Source: Anaerolineaceae bacterium (lineage in GTDB: Bacteria > Chloroflexota > Anaerolineae > Anaerolineales > Villigracilaceae). From it: a DNA stretch of 64,000 bases. Below the pieces are notes generated by a model. That model had not been told where the DNA came from, searched no databases, and worked only from the letters and a program-made list of their open reading frames with translations. Numbering within the stretch: the first letter of the stretch is position 1; each line of letters opens with the position of its first letter. Shown in pieces: positions 34,619 through 43,944 of this stretch. The DNA lies in NCBI GenBank assembly GCA_009772985.1, contig WOUS01000002.1:387554-451553 (forward strand), in the 5' to 3' direction. A program made the translations under genes and the position numbers.

Positions 34619-35362
34619 TCAGATTGTTTTATCCTTTTCGAACCAATCCAGCCACGCATGTCCGGCCACCACGCGGACCTCGGGATGGGCCGCCGCGAAC
34701 TGGCGGATGCGCGGCTGGTGCGGACCAAGCGCCCAGCGGACGAGCCACTCCGGGGCTTCCTCGTTGAACAGGGCCGCCGCGTCGGAGGTCTGGAACAGCC
34801 AGCCGTCGGGCGTTTTGATGGTCACCCCGCACAGGCCGCGTGTGTGACCCGGCAGCGGCAGCAGCCACATCTCCGGCTCGAACGGCAGGCGGATGGCGTC
34901 GAAGTCGAACCACTTCTCCCCGGTATCGTTATACAGCACCCAGTCCGGGCCGTGGGCAATGTGGCGGCGGACGTAGGCCAGGTCCGCGAACTGTTTCCGC
35001 TTTCCGATAAAGGCCTCGTACTCCTTGCGATACACGTGGACTTTCGCCCAGGGGAAATCGGGCAGGCCGCCGCAATGGTCGAAGTGCATGTGCGTCAAAA
35101 CAATGTGGCGCACGTTCTCGGGTTTGTATCCCAGCCGGGCCACCTGGCGGATAGCAGCCTCGTCCGGGTCGAGCGGCATCCGAGTGATGACTTTGAACAA
35201 TTTCAGGATGCCGCTGTCGCGAACGTAGTCGTCCGCGCCGAGACCGGTGTCCACCAGCGCCAGGCCGTCGCTCGTTTCGACCAGCAGGTCGAGCGTGCCG
35301 CATTCCCAGTGACGCGGGATGCGGGCATTGCAGGTAAAACCGTTGAGGAGATGGATTGTCAT
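34619..35362 (-). CDS. MBL-fold metallo-hydrolase
   Basis: The 247-residue protein carries the metallo-beta-lactamase motif THMHFDHCGGLPDF, an earlier DTGLG strand, LPGHTRGLCGV with the third histidine and VVAGHAW near the end. It resembles N-acyl-homoserine-lactone lactonase-like and other hydrolases; the substrate is unknown. It is a paralogue of the next gene upstream, overlapping it by ATGA. Confidence 0.85.
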   Translation of the reverse strand: MTIHLLNGFTCNARIPRHWECGTLDLLVETSDGLALVDTGLGADDYVRDSGILKLFKVITRMPLDPDEAAIRQVARLGYKPENVRHIVLTHMHFDHCGGLPDFPWAKVHVYRKEYEAFIGKRKQFADLAYVRRHIAHGPDWVLYNDTGEKWFDFDAIRLPFEPEMWLLPLPGHTRGLCGVTIKTPDGWLFQTSDAAALFNEEAPEWLVRWALGPHQPRIRQFAAAHPEVRVVAGHAWLDWFEKDKTI

Positions 35363-36108
35363 TTTGTTCCTTCCTTCTCGAAGAAGTCCAGAAACATATG
35401 CCCGGCGATCAAGCGCACCTCGGGATGCGCCGCCGCGAACGCCTTCAGCCGCGGCACGTGCGGCCCGATAGTCGGACGGTAGAGCGCCACGGGGCCGAAG
35501 CGGAAATCCAGGTTGACCGGCGCCGCGTCTCCGCAGAAGAACACCCAACCAGTTTCCGTCTGGAGCGCGACCCCACAATGACCGGAGGTATGCCCTGGCA
35601 GCGGCACGAGCCAGACCTGCGGCTCGATCCCCGGCAGGCGGACGGCGTCGAAGCCGTACCACGTCTCACCGCGCAAGTCGTGGAGATTCCAGCGCGGCCC
35701 GTGGGCAAAGTCCGCTTTGTTGTAGGCAATTTCGAGGAGTTTTCGGGGATGACGCAGGGTTTCGTATTCGCGCCGGGCGACGTGTACCTGCGCCTGCGGA
35801 AAGTCCGGCAGGCCCCCGGCGTGGTCGAGGTGCAGGTGGCTCAGGACGATGTGGCGCACCGTTCCCGGGTCCCGCCCCGACCGGGCAATCTGGCGGACGA
35901 GGGCCAGGTCCGGGTCGCGCACGGCGCGCATGACGGTCATGAAGTCGCGCATCATGCGCGTGGGCTGCTCGTAATCGTGCAGTCCCAGGCCGGTATCCAC
36001 CAGCAGGAGGCCATCGTTCGTTTCGGCCAGCAGGCAAACCGCTCCTATCCGACGATACGGCGGCCAGGGCAAGGATTTGGAGAATCCGTTGAGGATGCGG
36101 ATGGGCAT
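35359..36108 (-). CDS. MBL-fold metallo-hydrolase (paralogue)
   Basis: The 249-residue protein has SHLHLDHAGGLPDF, DTGLG, LPGHTSGHCGV and LIAGHMF in the same places as its neighbour. The pair clearly derives from tandem duplication. ATG 36108 lies seven bases after a TATAGT box and lacks a ribosome-binding site, so a leaderless start is likely; an ATG at 36114 would fall too close to the -10 box. Confidence 0.85.
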   Translation of the reverse strand: MPIRILNGFSKSLPWPPYRRIGAVCLLAETNDGLLLVDTGLGLHDYEQPTRMMRDFMTVMRAVRDPDLALVRQIARSGRDPGTVRHIVLSHLHLDHAGGLPDFPQAQVHVARREYETLRHPRKLLEIAYNKADFAHGPRWNLHDLRGETWYGFDAVRLPGIEPQVWLVPLPGHTSGHCGVALQTETGWVFFCGDAAPVNLDFRFGPVALYRPTIGPHVPRLKAFAAAHPEVRLIAGHMFLDFFEKEGTK

Positions 36109-36115
36109 GACCATA

Positions 36116-36121
36116 ACTATA
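36116..36121 (-). promoter_or_regulatory. -10 box for a leaderless MBL transcript
   Basis: TATAGT on the minus strand ends seven bases before the ATG at 36108. Confidence 0.45.
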
Positions 36122-36214
36122 GCACAGACCGGCAAATTCGATTGCCTCCGGGGGGACATCGGCGCTATAGAGGAACGGGGAAATGTCAAAGGGTGGGATG
36201 GGAAATTAATCCCG

Positions 36215-36243
36215 TTGACTCGCCCTCTCAAATCCTGTACACT
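36215..36243 (+). promoter_or_regulatory. Sigma-70-type promoter
   Basis: TTGACT (36215-36220) and TACACT (36238-36243) are 17 bases apart, followed by GGGAGG before the ATG at 36260. Confidence 0.65.
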
Positions 36244-36259
36244 GAGACGGGAGGCTCCC

Positions 36260-36397
36260 ATGAACATTTCCTGTCGGTTTTTCATTCGCGCCCTCACCTG
36301 CCTGCTTGCCGCCTGTCTGCCGGGAACCTGCGGCGGGCGCTGGGAAATATCGAGATTGGATTATTCGCCGGATAATCGAGTGGAAAGGACAGAATGA
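36260..36397 (+). CDS. Small lipoprotein-like peptide, translationally coupled
   Basis: ATG 36260 follows GGGAGG and reads 45 residues. RALTCLLAACLPGTCGG looks like a lipoprotein signal (lipobox LAAC) and resembles the signal of the next protein (LLTCLLLAACNAPRG). Its TGA overlaps the next ATG. It may be a real short lipoprotein, a coupling leader, or the remnant of a duplicated paralogue. Confidence 0.45.
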   Translation: MNISCRFFIRALTCLLAACLPGTCGGRWEISRLDYSPDNRVERTE

Positions 36398-37179
36398 AAC
36401 CATCCCTGCTCCTCCTGACCTGCCTCCTGCTCGCCGCCTGCAACGCGCCGCGAGGGGAACCGCCGACGACAACATCCAGCCCGACGGCCCCCGCGCCGAC
36501 CCGGACCGCGACCCTGCTCCCCGCGCCGACGCCGACCGCCACGCTGACGTTCACGCCCCTCCCCACCTTCACCCCGACCGACACCTTTACGCCCACGCCA
36601 ACCCTGACGCCGTCCGTCACCCCCACGCCAACGTTCGCCTTCCCGACGTTCAAGGTCGTCATGCAGGCGCACTGCCGCTACGGGCCGGCCAAGGCCTTCC
36701 TCCACGCCGGCGACCTGTATCCGGGCGACACCGGCGTGGTCTGGGGCCGCTACCATCTGTCCAACTGGCTGTACGTCAGACTCGATAAACTCACGTACCC
36801 GTGCTGGGTCGCGCCGAGCGTTGTCGAAGTGACCGGCAACATCACCACGCTCCGCTACCGGGAATACAGCCTACCCGGTCCGAGCGCGCTATACAACCCG
36901 CCGGCCTCTGTCGCCGCCACGCGCAGCGGCGACCAGGTGACCATCACCTGGAATTCCGTCTACATGACCGTGGACGACGACCGCGGCTACCAGCTGGACC
37001 TGTTCGTCTGCCAGAACGGCGCGTACCTGTGGTGGCCGGTCTCCTTCCCCGACCAGTACGCCACCACCTACACGGTCACCGACCAGGCCGGGTGCGCCGA
37101 GCCTTCGAGCGGGAGGATCGCCACGGTGGAAAAACACGGATACACCAACTGGATCGGCATCCCCTGGCCGCCGCCGTAA
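36394..37179 (+). CDS. Secreted lipoprotein with Pro/Thr linker and SH3-like domain
   Basis: The 261-residue protein has a lipoprotein signal (LLLAAC, Cys at about 17-18), a long Thr/Pro linker (about residues 25-85) and a domain with CRYGPAKAFLHAGDLYPGDTGVVWGRYHLSNWLYV typical of bacterial SH3-like cell-envelope domains. A Trp-rich fibronectin-like stretch follows (VTITWNSVYMTVDDDRGYQL). It probably sits on the outer face of the membrane. The TPTP linker style recurs in several proteins of this window. Confidence 0.78.
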   Translation: MKPSLLLLTCLLLAACNAPRGEPPTTTSSPTAPAPTRTATLLPAPTPTATLTFTPLPTFTPTDTFTPTPTLTPSVTPTPTFAFPTFKVVMQAHCRYGPAKAFLHAGDLYPGDTGVVWGRYHLSNWLYVRLDKLTYPCWVAPSVVEVTGNITTLRYREYSLPGPSALYNPPASVAATRSGDQVTITWNSVYMTVDDDRGYQLDLFVCQNGAYLWWPVSFPDQYATTYTVTDQAGCAEPSSGRIATVEKHGYTNWIGIPWPPP

Positions 37180-37244
37180 CTCGTAACTATTTTCACAGTT
37201 TTGCGTAATACACTATGATCTCGTAAATTCCATATCCAAGGAGA

Positions 37245-37796
37245 ATGCAAATGGAAAGAAAAAACCGCACGCAACTTGCCCTGGGGGTCATCCTCATCCT
37301 GGCTGCCGCCTGGCTGATCGTCTCCCGCATCTATCCTGACCTGGCCTTCAGCCTTTCCTTCACTTCCTGGCCGATGTGGGTCATCTTCTCCGGGGCGGTC
37401 ATCCTGTTCGTGGGGATGCTGGTCGGCGCGCCGGGGATGGCCGTGCCGGCCTGCATCGTGGCCGGGGTCGGCGGCATCCTGTACATCCAGAATGCCCAGA
37501 ACACGCCGGAAAGTTACGCTTCCTGGAACTACATGTGGACGCTCATCTTCGGCTTTGTCGGCGTGGGCGTCCTGCTCTCAGGGCTGCTCGGCGGAACGCT
37601 CCGCAAGGATGCGGCCCACGGCCTGAACCTGCTGGTGGTCAGCGCCATCCTGTTCGCCATTTTCGGCACCATGTTCGGCGGCTTGACCCTCTTCGGGCAA
37701 TATGCCGAATACGCCCCGATTGCCCTGCTCTTCCTGCTCGGCATCTGGCTCATCGTGCGCGGCCTCCTCCGCCGCAAATCCAAACTCGAGGAATAG
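37245..37796 (+). CDS. Membrane protein, LiaI/LiaF N-terminal-like
   Basis: The 183-residue protein has about five membrane helices, with pattern LALGVILILAAAWLIVSRI and a central SWPMWVIFSGAVILFVGMLVG. It resembles the hydrophobic part of LiaI/LiaF-like envelope-stress proteins. AAGGAG precedes the ATG. It begins a three-gene unit with the next two. Confidence 0.7.
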   Translation: MQMERKNRTQLALGVILILAAAWLIVSRIYPDLAFSLSFTSWPMWVIFSGAVILFVGMLVGAPGMAVPACIVAGVGGILYIQNAQNTPESYASWNYMWTLIFGFVGVGVLLSGLLGGTLRKDAAHGLNLLVVSAILFAIFGTMFGGLTLFGQYAEYAPIALLFLLGIWLIVRGLLRRKSKLEE

Positions 37797-37806
37797 GAGA
37801 ACAGCC

Positions 37807-38598
37807 ATGTACAAGCGTTCGAGCATCTTCTGGGGAGTCCTGCTCATCATCCTGGCCGCGCTGCTCCTGCTCCGCGAGATTGAATACCTGCCGGGCAGTG
37901 TCTGGGATTATTTCTGGCCGGCCGCCCTGATCCTGGTCGGCGTGTGGATGATCGTGGGCTACTTCTTCCGCGGGCGGACCGCGCCGCCGGAAAACATCAG
38001 CGTGGACCTGGGCAGCGCCCGGAGCGTGTCCTTCAAACTCAACCACGGGGCCGGGAAACTGAACCTGCACGCCGGCGCGGCCGCCGGGAACGCCTTGAGC
38101 GGTTCCTGCCGCGGCGGGCTGGAGGTCCAGAGCGAGACCGAGGACGACCGGCTCGAGGTCAAACTGCGCGTGCCGTCCCAGTTTTGGGAATGGAGCCCGG
38201 GCCGGGGTCTCGACTGGGACCTGGCGCTGACCGGCGAAGTCCCGCTGAAACTGAAGATCAACAGCGGCGCCAGTTCCGCCGCGCTCGACCTGGCCGACCT
38301 GCTCGTCACCGACTTGAAACTGGAGACGGGCGCCAGCAGCACGGAGATCACCATGCCGGCCCGCGCCGGGAACACGCTGGCCGACATCAACGCCGGCGTC
38401 TCGTCGCTGAAGATCAGCATCCCCAACGGGGTGGCGGCCCGCATCCGGGTCAAGAGCGGCATGACCTCGGTGCAGGTGGATTCGGCGCGCTTCCCGCGCC
38501 TCGAGGGGGACGTCTATCAGTCCGCCGATTACGCAGCCGCGAACAACCGCGCCGACATTACGCTCGAAGCCGGCATGGGTTCGATTGAAATCAAATGA
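37807..38598 (+). CDS. LiaF-like protein with toast-rack (DUF2154-type) domain
   Basis: The 263-residue protein has two N-terminal membrane helices (about 9-28 and 35-55) and a strand-rich domain with repeated units such as LKLKINSGASSAALDL, LKLETGASSTEITM, ADINAGVSSLKISI and IRVKSGMTSVQVD. This repeat is characteristic of the toast-rack fold of LiaF and related proteins. Family members regulate envelope-stress responses; there is no LiaRS-type two-component pair directly beside it. ATG 37807 follows AGGAGAACAGCC. Confidence 0.8.
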   Translation: MYKRSSIFWGVLLIILAALLLLREIEYLPGSVWDYFWPAALILVGVWMIVGYFFRGRTAPPENISVDLGSARSVSFKLNHGAGKLNLHAGAAAGNALSGSCRGGLEVQSETEDDRLEVKLRVPSQFWEWSPGRGLDWDLALTGEVPLKLKINSGASSAALDLADLLVTDLKLETGASSTEITMPARAGNTLADINAGVSSLKISIPNGVAARIRVKSGMTSVQVDSARFPRLEGDVYQSADYAAANNRADITLEAGMGSIEIK

Positions 38599-38624
38599 CC
38601 AATCAAATGACCGAGGAGGATCGA

Positions 38625-39233
38625 ATGAAACGTTTTGATTACCGCATCGTCATCGGCGCCGCGCTCATCCTGGGCGGGATCCTGATGCTGCTCGATAAGA
38701 CCGGCATCCTGACCGGCGCCACGGGCTACTTCTGGGCCGGCCTGCTGGCCGTCGCGGCCGTCATCTTCCTGTACATGTTCTTCAGCGACCGGAGCAAGTG
38801 GTGGGCGGCCATCCCCGGCTTCACGCTGGCGGGCATGTCGGCTTCGGCGCTCCTGCTCGACCGGTTGGGCTGGGGCGGGCTGGCCTTCCTGGGCGGCGTC
38901 GGCGCGGGCTTCTGGGCGGTGTACCTGCGCGACACGCGCCGCTGGTGGGCGATCATCCCCGGCGGCATCCTGCTCACGCTGGGCGCAACGTCGGCCATGA
39001 GCGAGGCGTTCAACGTCATGGATACGGGCGGCGTGTTCTTCGTCGGCCTGGGGATCACGTTCCTGCTGGTGGCGCTGCTGGCGAAGATGAAGTGGGCCTA
39101 CATTCCAGCCGCAGTGCTGCTGGTGCTGGGTTTCTTCCTCGGCACCCCCTTCGAGGGCGTCCTGGAATACGCCTGGATTGGCCTGCTGCTACTGGGCGGC
39201 CTGGCCCTCATCATCGGTTCGTTCCGCAAGTAA
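38625..39233 (+). CDS. Membrane protein, LiaI-like
   Basis: The 202-residue protein has six to seven membrane helices beginning RIVIGAALILGGILMLLDKTGIL. ATG 38625 is chosen because GAGGAGG stands five bases upstream; an ATG at 38595 overlapping the previous stop is possible. It closes the LiaF-like unit and a bidirectional terminator follows after a palindromic element. Confidence 0.75.
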   Translation: MKRFDYRIVIGAALILGGILMLLDKTGILTGATGYFWAGLLAVAAVIFLYMFFSDRSKWWAAIPGFTLAGMSASALLLDRLGWGGLAFLGGVGAGFWAVYLRDTRRWWAIIPGGILLTLGATSAMSEAFNVMDTGGVFFVGLGITFLLVALLAKMKWAYIPAAVLLVLGFFLGTPFEGVLEYAWIGLLLLGGLALIIGSFRK

Positions 39234-39248
39234 CCCCGATGACTCGAT

Positions 39249-39352
39249 TGCAAAAACGATTCAACCACGAAGGTCACAAAGGAACACGAAGGAAAAGACC
39301 TTTTCTTTTCCCTTTGTGTCCGTCATATCCTTCGTGGTAAAACCTTTTTGCA
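39249..39352. repeat. Palindromic element with imperfect 25-base inverted ends
   Basis: TTGCAAAAACGATTCAACCA at the left and its inverted counterpart ending TTTTTGCAG match in TGCAAAAA, TT and ACCACGAAGG. Inner CACAAAGG and CCTTTGTG also pair. Confidence 0.7.
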
Positions 39353-39366
39353 GCAGGCACAAAAGA

Positions 39367-39392
39367 CAGGAGCGGTCGTTTCGCCGCTCCTG
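39367..39392. terminator. Bidirectional intrinsic terminator
   Basis: CAGGAGCGG and CCGCTCCTG form a nine-base stem with an eight-base loop. On the plus strand it is followed by nine T; on the minus strand by TCTTTTG. Confidence 0.85.
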
Positions 39393-39399
39393 TTTTTTT

Positions 39400-40614
39400 T
39401 TATTTTTTCCGTTCCTGATATCGTTTGTAAACCCTCTGCCAGGCTTCGGTTGGATTTGCCGGTTTCGCCTTCTTGTGCGCATCCTTGCTCAAAAGGAAAG
39501 CCATGTCTTCCAGCAGACCGGATATCGGTTCGCCGGGTTTATCCACGACAAAAGGCTGGCCGTAATTGATGGCATCCACAAACAGATCGGCGGTGTAGGG
39601 AATAGTGATCGCAACGGGGACAGAGAGCGCCGACTCGATCTTCTCTTTTGCCAGTCCGCGCCGCGGGAAAGTCCAGTTCAACACCAGTTTGATTTTTTCG
39701 GGCGGGTAATTCAACTTTGCATAAGTATCCAGCCCGGCGGCCACAGCCCGGAGGGAGGCCATATCGGGCGAAGCCAGCATCAATATGACATCTGCCGCGT
39801 CGAGCGCCTGGATGGCAATATCGCTTAAATCGTGCGGCAGGTCGGCAACCAGGTAATCGTACGACGAACGGAGCAGGCGCAGCGCCGCGCCGAGCGATTC
39901 GCCCTTGATGGTCTCCGCCTCTGTCGGATAGGTGGGCGCGGCGATGAATGCCAGTCCGCTCTCGTGTTTGGCGACGATGGACTGGATGACATCCATATCC
40001 AATTCGGCGGGGCTGTAGTGGGCCACGTCTGCCCAGGTGCGCTTGAGCGTGGAGTTCAACATCAGCGCCACCTGCCCGGCGGTCATCGTCAGGTCGAGCA
40101 AGGCGGTCGGCGTTTTCCAAAGGGAGAACAGCCCAACCGCCAGGTTGACCGCCAGGCTGGAGCAGCCCGTCCCGCCGCGCAGGCTGTGGAGGGCAATGAA
40201 CTTCGCCTCCTCGTGCGCAGGAGACAGGCGCGAGGTCCGGGCGGATTCGGCGCGGCGCAGCAATGCCGCGAGGCGCGCCGCCAGTTCCGCCGGCTCGAAC
40301 GGCTTGGTCAGGTGATCGTCCGCGCCGGCCTCAAAGGATTTTAGTTTGTCCTGCAGGCCGGTCTGGGCGGTCAGAACCAGGATGGGCGTTTGGGCAAACT
40401 GCGGCTGGCGGCGCAGGAGCCGGGCCACTTCGTAGCCGGTAATATCGGGCATCATCACATCGGTGATGATGAGATCCGGGGAGAGGCTGATCGCCATCTC
40501 CATTCCCTGTTTGCCATTCGACGCAAAATCAATTTGATAACTTTCCTCCGCGAGGGCGTTGGCAATCATTTTGTGGTAAATGGGGTCATCGTCAATTACA
40601 AGCAGGCGGGACAT
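39400..40614 (-). CDS. Response regulator receiver fused to CpaE/TadZ-like ParA ATPase
   Basis: The 404-residue protein has an N-terminal receiver domain with phospho-acceptor in LIITDVMMPD, then a ParA/MinD-like domain from about residue 135. Its P-loop reads SLRGGTGCSSLA, with both lysines of KGGxGKT lost. CpaE/TadZ proteins, which place type IVc pili, commonly have such atypical P-loops. No pilus genes are visible here. ATG 40614 is six bases after AAGGAG; the ATG at 40620 would touch the site. It is ten bases after the hybrid kinase gene, so the kinase probably signals to it. Confidence 0.85.
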   Translation of the reverse strand: MSRLLVIDDDPIYHKMIANALAEESYQIDFASNGKQGMEMAISLSPDLIITDVMMPDITGYEVARLLRRQPQFAQTPILVLTAQTGLQDKLKSFEAGADDHLTKPFEPAELAARLAALLRRAESARTSRLSPAHEEAKFIALHSLRGGTGCSSLAVNLAVGLFSLWKTPTALLDLTMTAGQVALMLNSTLKRTWADVAHYSPAELDMDVIQSIVAKHESGLAFIAAPTYPTEAETIKGESLGAALRLLRSSYDYLVADLPHDLSDIAIQALDAADVILMLASPDMASLRAVAAGLDTYAKLNYPPEKIKLVLNWTFPRRGLAKEKIESALSVPVAITIPYTADLFVDAINYGQPFVVDKPGEPISGLLEDMAFLLSKDAHKKAKPANPTEAWQRVYKRYQERKK

Positions 40615-40624
40615 AGGCATCTCC

Positions 40625-43600
40625 TTATCCGGCATGGATTTCCATGCTTTTGAGATATTTTTCCAGGCGCGCCGCCTCGGCGGCGATGGCCGCGACCAGC
40701 GCGGGAGCATCGTCCAGGTCATCCAGCCTGCCCCTGGCTTCGAGGCGGGCGGCAAGCGAAGTGAGCGGCCCGGCGCTGAAATTGGAGGCTACGCCCTTGA
40801 GGTTGTGCGCGGCGCGCGTCAGGGCGGCAACATCACCGGAGTGGAGGGCGGATTTCAGTTCCTCCAGGCGGCCCGGCAAATGCTGGAGAAAGTCCTGGCA
40901 CATCTCGGCGAAGAAGTTACGATCGCCGCTGAAACGCGGCATGGCGGCCTCCACATCGAGAGGCAGTCCGGCGGTTTCTTCCGCGAGAGGCGAGGCGGGA
41001 AGCCCGGTTGTCGTCTCTTTTTCTGCTTCCTCGCCAAAGATGCCGTCTTCAAATGCCAGTCCGCTATCGGGCTGCCGGGGCGAGGAGGCTTGTTCACTCC
41101 CGGCGTCGGACAGGATTTCCTGCGGCTCGCCGGCGGGCAAGGCGATCCAGCGGTCAAGGACATTCAGCAGGGACTGCGGATCGAGCGGCTTGGAAACATA
41201 ATCATCCATGCCGGCTTCCAGGCAGCGTTCGCGGTCCCCCTTCATGGCATGGGCGGTCATGGCAATGATGGGAATGCGCTGTCCCTTCTTTTCCCACCCG
41301 CGGATGCGCTGAGTGGCTTCGAGGCCGTCCAACTCGGGCATCTGGACATCCATCAGGACCGCGTTGTACGCGCCCTGCTTGACCTTATCAACGGCCTGGA
41401 GGCCGGTCTCGACCGCATCCACCGAGAAGCCGGCTTTCTGGAGCAGCATGACGGCCAGCTTCTGGTTGACGGGGTTGTCCTCGGCCAGCAGGATGCGCGT
41501 CCCCTGCCGCTTGACCTCGGCGAGGGAATGCCGGGTGACCAGCCGCCCCGTCCCCGGCTTGAGCGGGCGCTGGCTCAGAACAGCGAGGAGGGCATCGAAC
41601 AACATTTGCTGTTTAATCGGCTTGAGCAGATATCCGGCGCAGCCGAGGGCTTCCAGGCGGGAGGCGTCGCCGCGCTGCCCCATCGAAGTCAGGACAATTA
41701 TGGAGACATGTTTAATCAGCGGATCGGCGAGAATTTCGCGGGCAGTCTGCTCTCCGTCCATGTCGGGCATTTGCATATCCAGCAGAACCACGCGGAAGGG
41801 ATCGCTGGCGTGTTTGGCGGCGCGCAAGACCTTCAGCGCATCCACGCCCCCAACCGCCATTTCGGAACGGCAGCCGAAGCCTTCGAGAATCTTGGAGAGA
41901 ATGGAGCGATTGGTGGCATTATCGTCCACGCCCAAAACACGCAGCCCCTTTACATTCACCGGGCCGCCCGGCAAGGGGGCCGTGTCTCTTTTTGCATCCG
42001 GCTGCTTCTCGAAGGGAATTTCCACCCAGAACGTACTTCCCACACCGGGAGCCGAATCCACTCCGATCTTCCCGCCCATCGCCTCGGTCACCTGCTTGGA
42101 GATGGTCAGGCCGAGGCCGGTCCCGCCAAAGCGGCGGGTGGTGGATCCGTCAGCCTGGGTAAAACGGCTGAAGACAGCCGCCTGCCTTTCCAGCGGAATG
42201 CCAATGCCGGTATCCTGGACCGACAGCCGGACCGTGACGTGCGTCTTGGTTTCAGAAACCGGGTCGGCGCGGACAACGATCTCGCCCTGGGAGGTGAACT
42301 TCAAGGCGTTGCCCGCCAGGTTGACCAGAATCTGGCGCAGGCGTCCCGGGTCGCCGCGCAGACCAACTTTCAGGTCCGGGTGGACGAGGCAGGCGAGTTC
42401 GAGACCCTTATCCTGGGCGCGCTTGGCAAAGGCGTAGGCCATATCCTCCACAGTCACACGCAGGTTGAAATCAATGGTTTCCAGTTCCAGCCGCCCGGCT
42501 TCGATCTTGGAAAAGTCCAAAATATCGTTGAGCAGGGTGAGCAGCGCCTCGGCGCTCTGCAGTGCAGTATTGAGGTAGTCGCGTTGTTCGCTGCTCAACG
42601 GAGTATCCAGGGCCAGTTCCAGCATTCCCATGATGCCGTTCATCGGGGTGCGGATCTCGTGGCTCATATTGGCCAGGAACTCGCTCTTGGCGCGGTTGGC
42701 TTCTTCGGCTTCCCGGCGGGCACGCGCCAGTTCGGAAATATCATGATAGATCGCCAGCGCCCCCACCTTTTCGCCGCCAACCATGACCGGAACGCCGAAA
42801 ATTTCCATCTCGGACTGTGTCCCGTCCTTGTGATGGCGCATGCCGATCCCGTGGACCGGGCCGGTCATTGCCTGCTGTGTATACTGCTCCGCCTCGACGG
42901 AAGTGGCGTCGGTTGCGACGAACTTGTCAACCTCCTGACCGATGATTTCGGATTCGCGATAGCCAAACAGACTTTCAAAAGCCGGGTTGCAGGATACAAC
43001 ATTCTGATCGTTGTTCAGCACGACGATTGCGGCGGGGATATTCAGCATCAGGGCTTCGAAGTACTGTTTCTGGTGGAGCAGTTCGTTCTCGGCCTGCTTG
43101 CGGGCAGTAATATCGTGCAATATATACAGGATGCGCGTTCCGGCATCGTCGGCGGCGCTGGGAAAAACGGAAACATCATAACAACCTTTCAGGCACGGGA
43201 ATTCCATCTCTCCGCTGGTATGTATCCATTCTCCCCCTTCTTTGCACTCGAACAAGGTTTGGGTCAGCGGTTTCCCAACCAGATCTCTGAATGCGAGATG
43301 AAGGTGTTCTGCCGCGGCCCGGTTGCAGCGCATGATCCGATCGTTCTCATCGGTCAGGAAAACAATATCGGAAACGGCGTCGAAGGTGGTTTCCCACTCC
43401 TGTTTGGCGCGCTCGATCACTGTTTCACCGTGACGCCGCGCGTCAATCTCGCGCTGGAGTTCGGCATTGGCAAGCGTGAGTTCCGCCGTCCGTTTTTCCA
43501 CAGCAGATTCCAGATCCGCGGCGAAATGAGACAGCCGTTCCTGACGCCATCCTGCCAGTCCAAATGCCAGGCCGAGGAAGAGCGGCGCTGCATCAATGAT

Positions 43601-43771
43601 CCACAACAAGGGATGACTGCTTTGTGTGGACAGCATGGTCACAAGGCTCAGTTGCCGGCCATCCATAAGCGACTCAGCAATCGTGCCGCCGATAGGGAAA
43701 AGCAGGCCAAACAGCGCCCCATAAATTGCATAACGCAGCGTGTACGAGAGACGCGCAAGTTTAGCGGACAT
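40625..43771 (-). CDS. Hybrid sensor histidine kinase with two PAS, two receiver and one HPt domain
   Basis: The 1048-residue protein has two N-terminal membrane helices (about 12-35 and 50-75), two PAS domains (about 115-235 and 245-365), HisKA with [15 protein letters not shown] (His371), an HATPase domain ending [11 protein letters not shown], two receiver domains ([13 protein letters not shown] and [13 protein letters not shown]) and an HPt domain with [13 protein letters not shown]. It is a complete phosphorelay in one protein. The ligand is unknown; the PAS pair could sense redox or small molecules. It is followed by the receiver-ParA gene. Confidence 0.95.
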   Translation of the reverse strand: MSAKLARLSYTLRYAIYGALFGLLFPIGGTIAESLMDGRQLSLVTMLSTQSSHPLLWIIDAAPLFLGLAFGLAGWRQERLSHFAADLESAVEKRTAELTLANAELQREIDARRHGETVIERAKQEWETTFDAVSDIVFLTDENDRIMRCNRAAAEHLHLAFRDLVGKPLTQTLFECKEGGEWIHTSGEMEFPCLKGCYDVSVFPSAADDAGTRILYILHDITARKQAENELLHQKQYFEALMLNIPAAIVVLNNDQNVVSCNPAFESLFGYRESEIIGQEVDKFVATDATSVEAEQYTQQAMTGPVHGIGMRHHKDGTQSEMEIFGVPVMVGGEKVGALAIYHDISELARARREAEEANRAKSEFLANMSHEIRTPMNGIMGMLELALDTPLSSEQRDYLNTALQSAEALLTLLNDILDFSKIEAGRLELETIDFNLRVTVEDMAYAFAKRAQDKGLELACLVHPDLKVGLRGDPGRLRQILVNLAGNALKFTSQGEIVVRADPVSETKTHVTVRLSVQDTGIGIPLERQAAVFSRFTQADGSTTRRFGGTGLGLTISKQVTEAMGGKIGVDSAPGVGSTFWVEIPFEKQPDAKRDTAPLPGGPVNVKGLRVLGVDDNATNRSILSKILEGFGCRSEMAVGGVDALKVLRAAKHASDPFRVVLLDMQMPDMDGEQTAREILADPLIKHVSIIVLTSMGQRGDASRLEALGCAGYLLKPIKQQMLFDALLAVLSQRPLKPGTGRLVTRHSLAEVKRQGTRILLAEDNPVNQKLAVMLLQKAGFSVDAVETGLQAVDKVKQGAYNAVLMDVQMPELDGLEATQRIRGWEKKGQRIPIIAMTAHAMKGDRERCLEAGMDDYVSKPLDPQSLLNVLDRWIALPAGEPQEILSDAGSEQASSPRQPDSGLAFEDGIFGEEAEKETTTGLPASPLAEETAGLPLDVEAAMPRFSGDRNFFAEMCQDFLQHLPGRLEELKSALHSGDVAALTRAAHNLKGVASNFSAGPLTSLAARLEARGRLDDLDDAPALVAAIAAEAARLEKYLKSMEIHAG

Positions 43772-43898
43772 AGGCTTCTTCCTTGGTAAGGACAGGCGCG
43801 ATATTTCTTGATTCAGGATAGCACAGAAATAAAAATCATTTACTTACAAAACCGTTCTAACAGCCCGACAATTTCGATAGTGAGGGCGGAAATGAAAA
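43772..43898. other. Spacer upstream of the hybrid kinase
   Basis: The 127 bases are AT-rich and hold a GGAAG ribosome-binding site for the kinase. No convincing -35/-10 pair or gene was seen. Confidence 0.3.
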
Positions 43899-43920
43899 CG
43901 AGCCGGATTCGTCCGGCTCG
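43899..43920 (-). terminator. Intrinsic terminator of the cNMP-NifU gene
   Basis: CGAGCCGGA and TCCGGCTCG form a nine-base stem with a four-base loop, followed on the minus strand by TTTTC. Confidence 0.75.
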
Positions 43921-43944
43921 CGGCATTTGAGGAAATTACGAAAA

